Origin: an uncultured Bacteroidales bacterium
Lineage (GTDB): Bacteria > Bacteroidota > Bacteroidia > Bacteroidales > WCHB1-69
Direction of reading: 5' to 3'
Assembly (NCBI GenBank): GCA_905233745.1
Contig: CAJODA010000013.1
Location: 1-39,447 of the forward strand
DNA: 39,447 bases
Shown one piece after another: positions 15,222-22,188 of the stretch (the stretch's first letter is position 1; each line of letters begins with the position of its first letter). Both the position numbers and the translations under genes were made by a program. The notes beneath the pieces were generated by a model. It was given only the letters and a program-made list of their open reading frames with translations. It was not told the origin of the DNA and ran no database searches.

Positions 15222-16097
15222 CTAGAACAACTCCTTCTCATACGCCAACCGCTCTCCGTCGCGCACTTGTACGATGCCGCAGAATGTGAAGCCCGCCTCG
15301 CGGATGAGGTTGCGCATCGGCAGGTTGTCGTGGTGGGTGTCTATGCGGAACCAGCGAACGCCTTTTCTCACGGCCAGTCTCTCCGCGTATCGCAGGATAT
15401 GTAGTGCGATGCCATGGCCGAGGAATTTGTCGTGGACAGCCATACGGTGTGCTGTTACGTATGTTTCGTCGTTGCTTAGCCATTGGCCTTCAATATGCTG
15501 GTAGTAGGGGTCCGGTCCGAAGACGATGGCTGCATAAGCAGCGGTTTCTCCCTCTTTCAGGAAAACATGTCCCTGATGATTGGCATGATCCGCGCGGATG
15601 GCTGCTTCATTGGGATAACCGTCTTGCCATTGGTCTAGGTTCCGTTTCCGCATCCTCTGTCTGGCCTGCTCGATAATATCCATAACCTCGGGCACAAGGG
15701 CCCGGGTGAGAAGTGTATGTGTGGGATTTTTGAGGAGATTCTGGATTAACCGCATGTCATTTAGCATAGCGGCTGTTAGCTCCTTTTCATTCTTGAATCT
15801 TTTTTCCTCCCTGATTCTGCAGATGACACGGAAAGAGATTCTTTTATTGTATAGATTCCTGCGGATGCCGAAAATGTGAATCTCGTAGGTCAGCTCGTGC
15901 AGGCCCAGCGTGGGGCGCGTGCCCACGTAAAGCATGCCCTTGTGCCGTTGTCCGTCAATGATAACCCAAACGGCATAAACGCCCTTGGTGAGTTCAAGTG
16001 GGGCGTCAGGGGCCAAATTGGCGGTGGGGAACCCGAGCTTGCGCCCGTTACCCAGTCCGCGTATTACAGTGCCAGTATGCCAAATGTTCAAGTCCAC
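15222..16097 (-). CDS. Riboflavin kinase domain fused to a GNAT acetyltransferase
   Basis: A 291-residue two-domain protein. Residues 1 to about 125 are a riboflavin kinase (flavokinase) domain, which converts riboflavin to FMN: GTVIRGLGNGRKLGFPTANL carries the GxGxGRKLGxPTAN ATP/Mg site, GVYAVW and YVGTRPTL follow, and E72 in TYEIHIFG matches the catalytic Glu. Residues about 140-291 are a GNAT N-acetyltransferase: VTAHRMAVHDKFLGHGIALH resembles the acetyl-CoA-binding strand and loop, then GVRWFRIDTHHDNLPMRNLI and EAGFTFCG. The FMN adenylyltransferase domain of ordinary RibF is absent. It starts 81 bases after sufB and probably shares its mRNA. The acceptor of the acetyl group is unknown. 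Confidence 0.87.
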   Translation of the reverse strand: MDLNIWHTGTVIRGLGNGRKLGFPTANLAPDAPLELTKGVYAVWVIIDGQRHKGMLYVGTRPTLGLHELTYEIHIFGIRRNLYNKRISFRVICRIREEKRFKNEKELTAAMLNDMRLIQNLLKNPTHTLLTRALVPEVMDIIEQARQRMRKRNLDQWQDGYPNEAAIRADHANHQGHVFLKEGETAAYAAIVFGPDPYYQHIEGQWLSNDETYVTAHRMAVHDKFLGHGIALHILRYAERLAVRKGVRWFRIDTHHDNLPMRNLIREAGFTFCGIVQVRDGERLAYEKELF

Positions 16098-16177
16098 AAT
16101 TCAAAAAACAAAAATTACCCATTTTACCTCATGCACCCCATTCACCCCATGCACCAACATCACCCATTTCACCTCTT
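16098..16177. repeat. Spacer with degenerate CCCATTCACC-type repeats
   Basis: Contains CACCCCATTCACCCCATGCACC and neighbouring variants (CCCATTTTACCTCATG, CATCACCCATTTCACCTC), the same unit family as at 12801-12850 and 17643-17840. No promoter motif seen. Confidence 0.6.
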
Positions 16178-17632
16178 TTATCCCACGCTTCCCGCCAGGC
16201 TGATGCTGAGCAGTTTCTGGGCCTCTACGGCGAACTCCATGGGCAGTTTGCTGAGCACGTCCTTGGCGTAGCCGTTGACAATGAGGCTGATGGCGCTTTC
16301 TTTGTCGATGCCGCGCTGCTGGCAGTAGAAGAGTTGGTCGTCGGATATCTTGGAGGTGGTGGCCTCGTGCTCCAGAATGGAGGAGGAGTTGGCGCATTGG
16401 ATGTCGGGCCAGGTGTGCGCGCCGCACTTGTCGCCCATCAGCAGCGAGTCGCACTGCGAGAAGTTGTGCGCGTTCTCGGCGTTCTTGTTCACCTTCACCA
16501 GACCACGGTAGCTGTTCTGGCTATGGCCGGCGGAGATGCCTTTGGAGACTATAAGACTGCGTGTGTTGCGGCCCAAGTGGATCATCTTCGTGCCCGTGTC
16601 GGCCTGCTGGTAGTTGTTGGTGACGGCCACGGAGTAGAACTCGCCCACGGAATTGTCGCCCTTGAGCACGCACCCCGGGTATTTCCACGTGATGGCCGAT
16701 CCGGTTTCCACTTGCGTCCACGAAATCTTGGAGTTGGCGCCCTTGCAGAGTCCGCGCTTGGTGACGAGGTTGTAGATGCCGCCGTTGCCGTCCTTGTCTC
16801 CGGGGTACCAGTTTTGCACAGTCGAGTATTTGATTTCGGCATCTTTCATCGCAATCAGTTCCACCACGGCGGCGTGCAGTTGGTTTTCGTCGCGTTGCGG
16901 GGCGGTGCATCCCTCCATGTAACTCACGTATGCGCCTTCGTCGGCGATGAGCAGCGTGCGCTCAAACTGCCCCGTCTTGGCCGCGTTGATGCGGAAGTAG
17001 GTCGAAAGTTCGATTGGGCAGCGCACGCCCTTGGGAATGTAGCAGAATGAGCCTTCGCTGAACACGGCGGAGTTCAGGGCGGCGTAGAAGTTGTCGGTGT
17101 AGGGCACCACGGAGCCGATGTACTGGCGCACCAGGTCAGGGTATTGCTGGATGGCCTCGCCGAAGGAACAGAAGATGATGCCCTCCTTTTTCAATGTTTC
17201 CGAGAAAGTGGTCTTCACGGAAACAGAGTCCATAACGGCATCCACGGCCACGCCGGCCAGCACTTTCTGCTCTTCCAGAGAGATACCCAGTTTGTTGAAG
17301 GTGTCCACCAGTTCGGGATCCACTTCGTCCATGCTGGCAAGCTGTTTTTTCTTCTTTGGTATGGCAAGATAGGTGATATCTTGATAGTCGGGGCGTTTGA
17401 AGTTCAGATGGCCCCATTCGGGCTCTTTCAGAGTGGTCCAGTGGCGGTATGCCTTGAGGCGGAACTCGAGCAGCCATTCGGGTTCGTTCTTGCGGGCGGA
17501 AATCATGCGCACAATGTCCTCGTTGATGCCTTTGGGAAATTCCTCCACATCAATATCGGACACGAAGCCGTATTTGTAATCCTGTTCGGTGACGTCTTTT
17601 AAGATATCTTGCTGTTCTTTTTCTTCTTTCAT
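16178..17632 (-). CDS. sufB: Fe-S cluster assembly scaffold protein SufB
   Basis: A 484-residue full-length SufB, the scaffold subunit of the SUF (SufBCD) iron-sulfur assembly complex in the cytosol. Hallmarks: [13 protein letters not shown] near the N-terminus, [40 protein letters not shown] followed by [27 protein letters not shown], and GKGISAG-type [18 protein letters not shown]. The conserved Cys of the scaffold ([13 protein letters not shown]) is present. sufC, sufD and sufS are not next to it on this side, which is unusual because they normally form one operon; they may lie elsewhere. It is downstream of trxB across a 237-base repeat-filled spacer with no visible promoter. Confidence 0.97.
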   Translation of the reverse strand: MKEEKEQQDILKDVTEQDYKYGFVSDIDVEEFPKGINEDIVRMISARKNEPEWLLEFRLKAYRHWTTLKEPEWGHLNFKRPDYQDITYLAIPKKKKQLASMDEVDPELVDTFNKLGISLEEQKVLAGVAVDAVMDSVSVKTTFSETLKKEGIIFCSFGEAIQQYPDLVRQYIGSVVPYTDNFYAALNSAVFSEGSFCYIPKGVRCPIELSTYFRINAAKTGQFERTLLIADEGAYVSYMEGCTAPQRDENQLHAAVVELIAMKDAEIKYSTVQNWYPGDKDGNGGIYNLVTKRGLCKGANSKISWTQVETGSAITWKYPGCVLKGDNSVGEFYSVAVTNNYQQADTGTKMIHLGRNTRSLIVSKGISAGHSQNSYRGLVKVNKNAENAHNFSQCDSLLMGDKCGAHTWPDIQCANSSSILEHEATTSKISDDQLFYCQQRGIDKESAISLIVNGYAKDVLSKLPMEFAVEAQKLLSISLAGSVG

Positions 17633-17869
17633 GAGATAAGGGTGAAGTTGGTAAAAGGGGTAAAATGGGTGAATGGGGTGAAAGGTGAAATGGGTGAATG
17701 AGGTGAAATGGGTGAAAGGGGTGAATGAGGTGAATGAGGTGAATGAGGTGAAAGGGGTGAATGAGGTGAAAGGGGTGAAAGGGGTGAATGAGGTGAATGG
17801 GGTGAATGGGGTGAATGGGGTGGAGTGGGTGGAGTGGGGTAGATTAGGTGTTTTGAACGTTGAATTTCA
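17633..17869. repeat. 9-bp minisatellite (GGTGAATGA / GGTGAAAGG units)
   Basis: Between sufB and trxB. From about 17643 to 17840 the + strand is made of 9-base units, GGTGAA followed by TGA, TGG, AGG or ATG, in uninterrupted 9-base register over roughly 17 units, decaying at both ends (GGTGGAGTG on the right). One frame is open through it as a Val-Asn-Glu/Val-Lys-Gly pattern, which is a by-product of the 9-base period, not a gene. Confidence 0.88.
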
Positions 17870-18811
17870 TTATTGTTCCATCAGAAACCGTGATGCTTCT
17901 ATGCCGGCGATGGCACCGGAGCCGGCGGCTACGATGGCTTGGCGGTAGTTGGGGTCCTGCACGTCGCCGGCGGCAAACACGCCTTCCACATTGGTGCGGC
18001 ACGTGCCCGGTTGCGTGATGATATACCCCTGCTCGTCCATGTCCAGCTGGCCTTTGAAGAGCTCCGAAACGGGAGTCACGCCGATGGCTTCGAACACACC
18101 GTTCACCTCAAGAGTCGTTTCTTCTCCGGTCTGCACGTTCTTCACCTGCAAGCCGGTCACCTTCTTGATGAATCCCTGCTGCTCGCCCACGATGTCCACG
18201 GGCACAGTGTTCCATACCACTTCTATATTAGGTGTGTTGAGCACTTGGTTCTGGAGCGATTTGGTGCCGCGGAACTGGTCTCTGCGGTGCACGATATAGA
18301 CCTTGGTGCAGAGTTTCGACAAATAGAGCGCGTCTTCCAGCGCGGTGTCGCCGCCGCCGATGACGACAGTGGTCCTGTTGCGGAAGAAGTTGCCGTCGCA
18401 GGTGGCGCAGGTGGAGACTCCGAATCCGCGGAACTTCTGCTCGCCGGGCATGCCGAGCCAGCGGGCGTTGGCTCCGGTGGCCACGATGACCGTATCGGCG
18501 ATTATCTCGTCCTGGTTGTCCACGATGCAGCGGAACGGGCGCCGGGAGAAGTCCACGCTGGTGACCATGCCCGTGCGCATCTCCGTGCCCACGCGCAAGG
18601 CCTGTTGCCGGATGTCGTCCATGATGACGGGACCGGAAGACCCCCCGGGATAGCCCGGGAAGTTCTCCACCTCATTGGTTATGGTAAGTTGACCGCCAGG
18701 CTGCATTCCCTCAATCAAAAGAGGCTTCATCTCTGCGCGGGATAAATATATGCCGGCTGTGTAACCAGCAGGACCAGAGCCTATTATAAGGCATTTTACA
18801 TGTTCTGACAT
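17870..18811 (-). CDS. trxB: Thioredoxin-disulfide reductase
   Basis: A 313-residue low-molecular-weight thioredoxin reductase, a flavoenzyme that passes electrons from NADPH to thioredoxin. FAD site [10 protein letters not shown] (residues 11-20), redox-active CATC at 135-138, NADPH site [10 protein letters not shown] (152-161), and the C-terminal FAD motif [14 protein letters not shown]. The start at 18811 (MSEHVKC) is the family start; the longer frame from 18898 would run through the promoter motif at 18831-18838. It probably heads a trxB-sufB-riboflavin kinase unit, which would link redox balance, Fe-S assembly and flavin supply. Confidence 0.97.
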   Translation of the reverse strand: MSEHVKCLIIGSGPAGYTAGIYLSRAEMKPLLIEGMQPGGQLTITNEVENFPGYPGGSSGPVIMDDIRQQALRVGTEMRTGMVTSVDFSRRPFRCIVDNQDEIIADTVIVATGANARWLGMPGEQKFRGFGVSTCATCDGNFFRNRTTVVIGGGDTALEDALYLSKLCTKVYIVHRRDQFRGTKSLQNQVLNTPNIEVVWNTVPVDIVGEQQGFIKKVTGLQVKNVQTGEETTLEVNGVFEAIGVTPVSELFKGQLDMDEQGYIITQPGTCRTNVEGVFAAGDVQDPNYRQAIVAAGSGAIAGIEASRFLMEQ

Positions 18812-18830
18812 ACAGTTTTTGTTTGGGTTG

Positions 18831-18838
18831 CAAAAATA
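18831..18838 (-). promoter_or_regulatory. -7 promoter motif TATTTTTG for trxB
   Basis: CAAAAATA on the + strand, 20 bases upstream of ATG 18811; it supports the shorter TrxB start. Confidence 0.65.
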
Positions 18839-18870
18839 AGAAAATGTGTTCAATCCAGGACTCCAGGAGT

Positions 18871-19338
18871 CTATCGTGCGTTCATTTGAATCCTCCAATG
18901 ATTGCCATCCTCGTCATCGTAATCGTATATCATCTCCCGATTTGAAAGCTTCTGGATGGCCGCCATGTAATTGTAGTGTTTGCCAATGATGCTAAATTGC
19001 ATGACCAGGTCTTTGAAATCGTTCTGGAAATACCAGTTTCCTGCCGAGGAGTAGCGTATTTCACCGTTATGGTATACCATCACCTGGAGGACATAGTCGG
19101 CATATATGTAATAATAGGTGCCGGGCACGTTGGCGCGGTAGCCGGTATCGTAGATGAGCTCCTTGTTGGTGGAGTCTATCTCCGTGCCATTGAGGTAGGT
19201 GTGGGTGATCTGCCAGGTTCCGATGATTCTGTATTCAGGGCTCTTGAGGCTGAAAGCGGGTTGCGGATAGCGGCAGGAAGAACCAACCAAGGCCATCAGA
19301 CCGACCGCCAGAATTATTAACGCAAAGTGTTTTTTCAT
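18871..19338 (-). CDS. Small putative lipoprotein (lipocalin-like)
   Basis: A 155-residue protein with signal peptide II: KKH front, hydrophobic core, lipobox VGSSC with Cys at residue 22. The mature chain has the GTWQITHTYLNG opening and strand-turn pattern (GNWYFQNDFKDLVMQFSI, KHYNYMAAIQKLSNREMIY) of the lipocalin-like domains common in Bacteroidota, so a small barrel that binds a hydrophobic ligand is possible but unproven. It starts 20 bases after the sirtuin gene and is probably translated from the same mRNA. Confidence 0.8.
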   Translation of the reverse strand: MKKHFALIILAVGLMALVGSSCRYPQPAFSLKSPEYRIIGTWQITHTYLNGTEIDSTNKELIYDTGYRANVPGTYYYIYADYVLQVMVYHNGEIRYSSAGNWYFQNDFKDLVMQFSIIGKHYNYMAAIQKLSNREMIYDYDDEDGNHWRIQMNAR

Positions 19339-19358
19339 GATGCGAACATTAAGGGTTG

Positions 19359-20042
19359 TTATTTCGTGAGCTCGTCAAAAAGTATTTTCATGCCAACTGT
19401 GGCTTTCTCTTTGATAAAGGTGACGTTTCGGGATATGGGTTGCACATCCTTTGGGTCGATGACGTAGATTTGCGCTTGGCTGGGGGCGTAGTAGAGCAGA
19501 CCGGCGGCAGGATACACATTCAGGGAGGTGCCGACAATGATGAGGATGTCGGCTTGTTCTACCACTTTTACTGCTTCGTCCATCATGGGCACAGCCTCTC
19601 CGAACCATACGATGAAGGGGCGCAGGCGCGCGCCGTCGGGGGCTTTCTCGTTGTGGGCGATGGGCCTGTAGCCTATCGCCTGCACGAAGCGCTTGCCGTT
19701 CTCACTGCACGCTTTGGTGGCCTCGCCGTGCAGGTGGATGATCTTGGTGGAACCGCCTCTTTCGTGCAGATCGTCAATGTTTTGCGTAACCACGGTGACA
19801 TCGTAGTAGGGCTCCAGCGCGGCCACCAGCTTGTGGGCGTCGTTGGGGCTGGTCTTGGCCAGTTCAGCGCGGCGCGCGTTGTAGAAGTCCGTCACCAGGT
19901 CGGGGTCGCGGTACCAGCCGTCAATGCTGGCCACGTCCTCCACGTTGTAGTTTTCCCAGAGACCGTCACTGTCCCGGAAAGTCTTGATGCCGCTCTCTGC
20001 GCTGATGCCGGCACCGGATAAAACGACAAGTTTCTTTTTCAT
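19359..20042 (-). CDS. cobB: NAD-dependent protein deacylase (Sir2 family, SIRT5/CobB-like)
   Basis: A 227-residue sirtuin that removes acyl groups from lysines using NAD. GAGISAESGIKTFR (10-23) and TQNIDDLHERGG form the NAD site, and H105 in HLHGEA is the catalytic His. Y54 and R57 in FYNARR match the Tyr-x-x-Arg pair that selects succinyl/malonyl groups in SIRT5 and E. coli CobB. Only one Cys (TKACSENGK) lies where the four zinc Cys usually sit, so the structural zinc site is missing; other Bacteroidota members, as I recall them, also lack it. It is downstream of pfkA (105-base repeat-bearing spacer) and upstream of a lipoprotein gene. Confidence 0.93.
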   Translation of the reverse strand: MKKKLVVLSGAGISAESGIKTFRDSDGLWENYNVEDVASIDGWYRDPDLVTDFYNARRAELAKTSPNDAHKLVAALEPYYDVTVVTQNIDDLHERGGSTKIIHLHGEATKACSENGKRFVQAIGYRPIAHNEKAPDGARLRPFIVWFGEAVPMMDEAVKVVEQADILIIVGTSLNVYPAAGLLYYAPSQAQIYVIDPKDVQPISRNVTFIKEKATVGMKILFDELTK

Positions 20043-20147
20043 AATGGTAAAATGGGTGAATGGGGTAAAGTGGGTGAAATAGGTGAAGTAGATAAATATC
20101 TTCTTTTATCTTGAATCGCTAATCTTTCATCGTTTCTCGTTCATCGC
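20043..20147. repeat. Spacer with GGTGAATGGGGTAAAGTGGG-type repeats
   Basis: Positions 20047-20093 carry four or five degenerate copies of the 9-base unit (ATGGGTGAATGGGGTAAAGT and GGGTGAAATAGGTGAAGTAG). The rest is AT-rich with TCATCG near-repeats. No promoter motif is seen. Confidence 0.55.
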
Positions 20148-21254
20148 TCATTCGTCCCCGAAGCAGATCCCGATGCTCTTGGCGGCGTGTACGAGGAAGT
20201 CCTTGTCGGGTTGCACTAGGTGGGGGCTTTTGAGGGCTTCTTCGAGGGGTACGTGGGAGATGTCGGGGTGGCGATAGACTACGAGGTTGCCGTACTTGTG
20301 CTCCTTCACCAGTTCGAAAGCCTTGACGCCGAACTCGGTGGCGAGGATGCGGTCGTAGGCCACCGGGGTGCCGCCGCGCTGCAGGTGACCGAGCACGGTC
20401 ACGCGCACGTCGTGCTCGATGCCGAGGTCGAGGAGCTCGCGCCGGAGCACTTCGCCCACGCCGCCGAGCTTGATGTGGCGGTCGCCGACGGCCTCCGGAG
20501 CGTTGCCGGTGACCTTGCCGTCGGCCTTCTTGGCGCCTTCGGCAATCACGATGTTACAGAACCCCATGCCGTTCTTGTAGCGGGTCTCGATCTTCTTCAC
20601 GATGTTGCGCGCGTCGTAGGGGATTTCGGGAATGATGCACACCTCCGCGCCGCCGGCCAGGGCCGTGTGCAGCGCAATCCAGCCCGCGTCGCGCCCCATC
20701 ACCTCCATGATGAACACGCGGTTGTGGCTCTCCGCTGTGGTCACCAGCTTGTCGAAAGCCTCCGTGGCAATCTGCACGGCGGTCTGGAATCCGAACGTGA
20801 AGTCGGTGCTCGACAGGTCGTTGTCAATAGTCTTGGGTACGCCCACGACATTGATGCCGATGTTCATGAGGTCAAGAGAGATGCCCTGCGAACCATCACC
20901 TCCTATGTTGATGACGGCTTCGAACCCCATATCTTGGAGCCGTTGCTTCATCAACAGGGAGCGATCCTCCATCACCCAGCTCCCATCGGGCTGTTTCACA
21001 GGGAAATGGAACGGGCCGCCGCGGTTGGTGGTCTTGATGATGGTGCCGCCCTTGACGTGCAAGCCGGAGACCATCTCGTCGGTGAGTTCCACCAGCTCCA
21101 CTTTGTCTTTCAGAATGCCGTTGAAGGACTCGATGCAACCGTAGATTTTCCAGTCCTCCTTCTCGATGCTGGCACGTTTCACTATGCCGCGGATAACGGC
21201 ATTGAGGCCCGGGCAGTCGCCTCCGCCAGTGGCTACTAATACTTTATGTGTCAT
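20148..21254 (-). CDS. pfkA: 6-phosphofructokinase
   Basis: A 368-residue glycolytic phosphofructokinase, which phosphorylates fructose 6-phosphate. TGGGDCPGLNAVIRG near the start binds the phosphoryl donor; INIGGDGSQG (116-124) has Gly after GGD, as in ATP-dependent enzymes, while PKTIDND (140-146) has Lys where E. coli PfkA has Gly. That Gly/Lys combination is the mark of group III (mixed-substrate clade) enzymes that mostly use ATP; pyrophosphate use is less likely, because those enzymes usually have GGDD. EVMGRDAGWIALHTALAGGA and VLGHLQRGGTPVAYDRILAT are conserved substrate segments. Its promoter is 25 bases upstream. It probably leads pfkA-sirtuin-lipoprotein. Confidence 0.96.
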   Translation of the reverse strand: MTHKVLVATGGGDCPGLNAVIRGIVKRASIEKEDWKIYGCIESFNGILKDKVELVELTDEMVSGLHVKGGTIIKTTNRGGPFHFPVKQPDGSWVMEDRSLLMKQRLQDMGFEAVINIGGDGSQGISLDLMNIGINVVGVPKTIDNDLSSTDFTFGFQTAVQIATEAFDKLVTTAESHNRVFIMEVMGRDAGWIALHTALAGGAEVCIIPEIPYDARNIVKKIETRYKNGMGFCNIVIAEGAKKADGKVTGNAPEAVGDRHIKLGGVGEVLRRELLDLGIEHDVRVTVLGHLQRGGTPVAYDRILATEFGVKAFELVKEHKYGNLVVYRHPDISHVPLEEALKSPHLVQPDKDFLVHAAKSIGICFGDE

Positions 21255-21279
21255 AACAGAGTTCAGTGTTTTGTGGCTG

Positions 21280-21287
21280 CAAAGATA
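21280..21287 (-). promoter_or_regulatory. -7 promoter motif TATCTTTG for pfkA
   Basis: CAAAGATA on the + strand, 25 bases upstream of ATG 21254, adjacent to the terminator of the L25 gene. Confidence 0.6.
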
Positions 21288-21290
21288 AAA

Positions 21291-21319
21291 AAAAGCCCTG
21301 ACAATGCAGGGCTTTTTTT
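21291..21319 (-). terminator. Intrinsic terminator after the L25 gene
   Basis: AAAAGCCCTG (21291-21300), loop ACAATG, CAGGGCTTTT, nine or ten paired bases; T-rich on both strands, so it may work in both directions. Confidence 0.9.
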
Positions 21320-21338
21320 CAAGTTGTGTGTCAGACGC

Positions 21339-21941
21339 TTATTCAGCAGCTTCAGCACCTTCCTCGGCGCCTTCCTCAGCATCATTGGATGCGACCACGT
21401 TGCGGGTCTGGTTGACGGAGACGATGACTTTGTTGGGATTGTCAATGATGGAGATGTTGTCTATGTTGATGTCGCTGATGCGAATAACGTCTTCAATGTC
21501 CAAGTTGGAGATGTCGGCGGTGATGTCTTCCGGAATGTTCTCCAAAAGTCCGCGCACTTTCAGTTTTCTCACTCTCTTCTGGAGGGAGCCGCCCTTCAGA
21601 ACACCAGGAGAGGTACCCTTGATTTTGAAGGGGATTTCAATGGTGATGGGTTTGTTGTCCACCACTTCGAGGAAGTCCACGTGAAGCAGTCTGTCCGTGA
21701 TAGGATGGAACTGGGTCTCTTGGATGACAGCCTTGTAAGTGTTGCCGTCGATGGTGAGTTCCACATATTTCACCTCAGGGGTGTAGATCAGGTTGCGGAA
21801 CTGACTCTCTTCAACGACGAAGGTCTTTTGATTCTGACCGCCGTAAATGACGCACGGGATGAGGCCCTGGTTGCGTTGTGCTTTTGCATCTTTTTTCCCT
21901 ACGTTCTCACGGGGAGAACCGCTAATAGATACTGATTTCAT
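21339..21941 (-). CDS. rplY: 50S ribosomal protein L25 (general stress protein Ctc type)
   Basis: A 200-residue long-form L25 that binds 5S rRNA on the large ribosomal subunit. The N-terminal L25 domain shows SGSPRENVGKKDAKAQRNQG and LIPCVIYGGQ (residues 7 to about 36), then FHPITDRLLHVDFLEV. The C-terminal CTC-type beta domain includes IEIPFKIKGTSPGVLKGG and LENIPEDITADISNLDI. It ends in the acidic tail EEGAEEGAEAAE, usual for this form. Two minus-strand -7 motifs lie upstream (21995 and 22089). It is divergent from the PpiD-like gene. Confidence 0.96.
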   Translation of the reverse strand: MKSVSISGSPRENVGKKDAKAQRNQGLIPCVIYGGQNQKTFVVEESQFRNLIYTPEVKYVELTIDGNTYKAVIQETQFHPITDRLLHVDFLEVVDNKPITIEIPFKIKGTSPGVLKGGSLQKRVRKLKVRGLLENIPEDITADISNLDIEDVIRISDINIDNISIIDNPNKVIVSVNQTRNVVASNDAEEGAEEGAEAAE

Positions 21942-21980
21942 ACTTTTTTAATTTAATTGATAAATAGATAAATGTTGCTT

Positions 21981-22079
21981 TTATTTTGCGGCGGCAAAAG
22001 TACAAAATATTCTCAAATACTCCCACCACCATGGGGCCGTTTCTGGAAAAAATCGTTTCAGGTCTCGGAATATCCTCAT
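21981..22079 (-). CDS. Possible 32-codon leader ORF upstream of rplY
   Basis: A TATTTTTG motif at 22089-22096 is followed 9 bases later by ATG 22079, giving MRIFRDLKRFFPETAPWWWE and then YLRIFCTFAAAK. It would be essentially leaderless. It is basic and aromatic, with three consecutive Trp. The second promoter motif (21995-22002) lies inside it, so it may be chance. Low confidence. Confidence 0.2.
   Translation of the reverse strand: MRIFRDLKRFFPETAPWWWEYLRIFCTFAAAK
21995..22002 (-). promoter_or_regulatory. -7 promoter motif TACTTTTG for rplY
   Basis: CAAAAGTA on the + strand, 54 bases upstream of ATG 21941. A second motif (TATTTTTG, 22089-22096) lies 94 bases further up. Confidence 0.55.
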
Positions 22080-22131
22080 AATGAGGTGCAAAAATAAATC
22101 TTGAAAAGAACAAACTTATTGAAAAAAACAC

Positions 22132-22139
22132 TATTTTTG
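22132..22139 (+). promoter_or_regulatory. -7 promoter motif TATTTTTG for the PpiD-like gene
   Basis: TATTTTTG followed by CACGC, 50 bases upstream of ATG 22189, after an A-rich tract. Confidence 0.6.
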
Positions 22140-22188
22140 CACGCTTTTTTTGAAAATAATATTTGTATAACTAAAATAATAATTTGAC

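Noticed and set aside
15998-17050. 350-codon + strand frame
   Set aside because: Antisense to sufB; no recognisable domain.
17633-17869. CRISPR or direct-repeat array between sufB and trxB
   Set aside because: Units are contiguous 9-mers without spacers; it is a minisatellite.
17685-17948. 87-codon frame of repeated Val-Asn-Glu and Val-Lys-Gly
   Set aside because: By-product of the 9-bp minisatellite; no start context, and it runs into the antisense of trxB.
18812-18898. N-terminal extension of trxB
   Set aside because: It would cover the -7 motif at 18831-18838 and overlap the neighbouring lipoprotein gene end; the family start is MSEHVKC.
20220-21239. 339-codon + strand frame
   Set aside because: Antisense to pfkA; the composition mirrors GC-biased third positions of pfkA.
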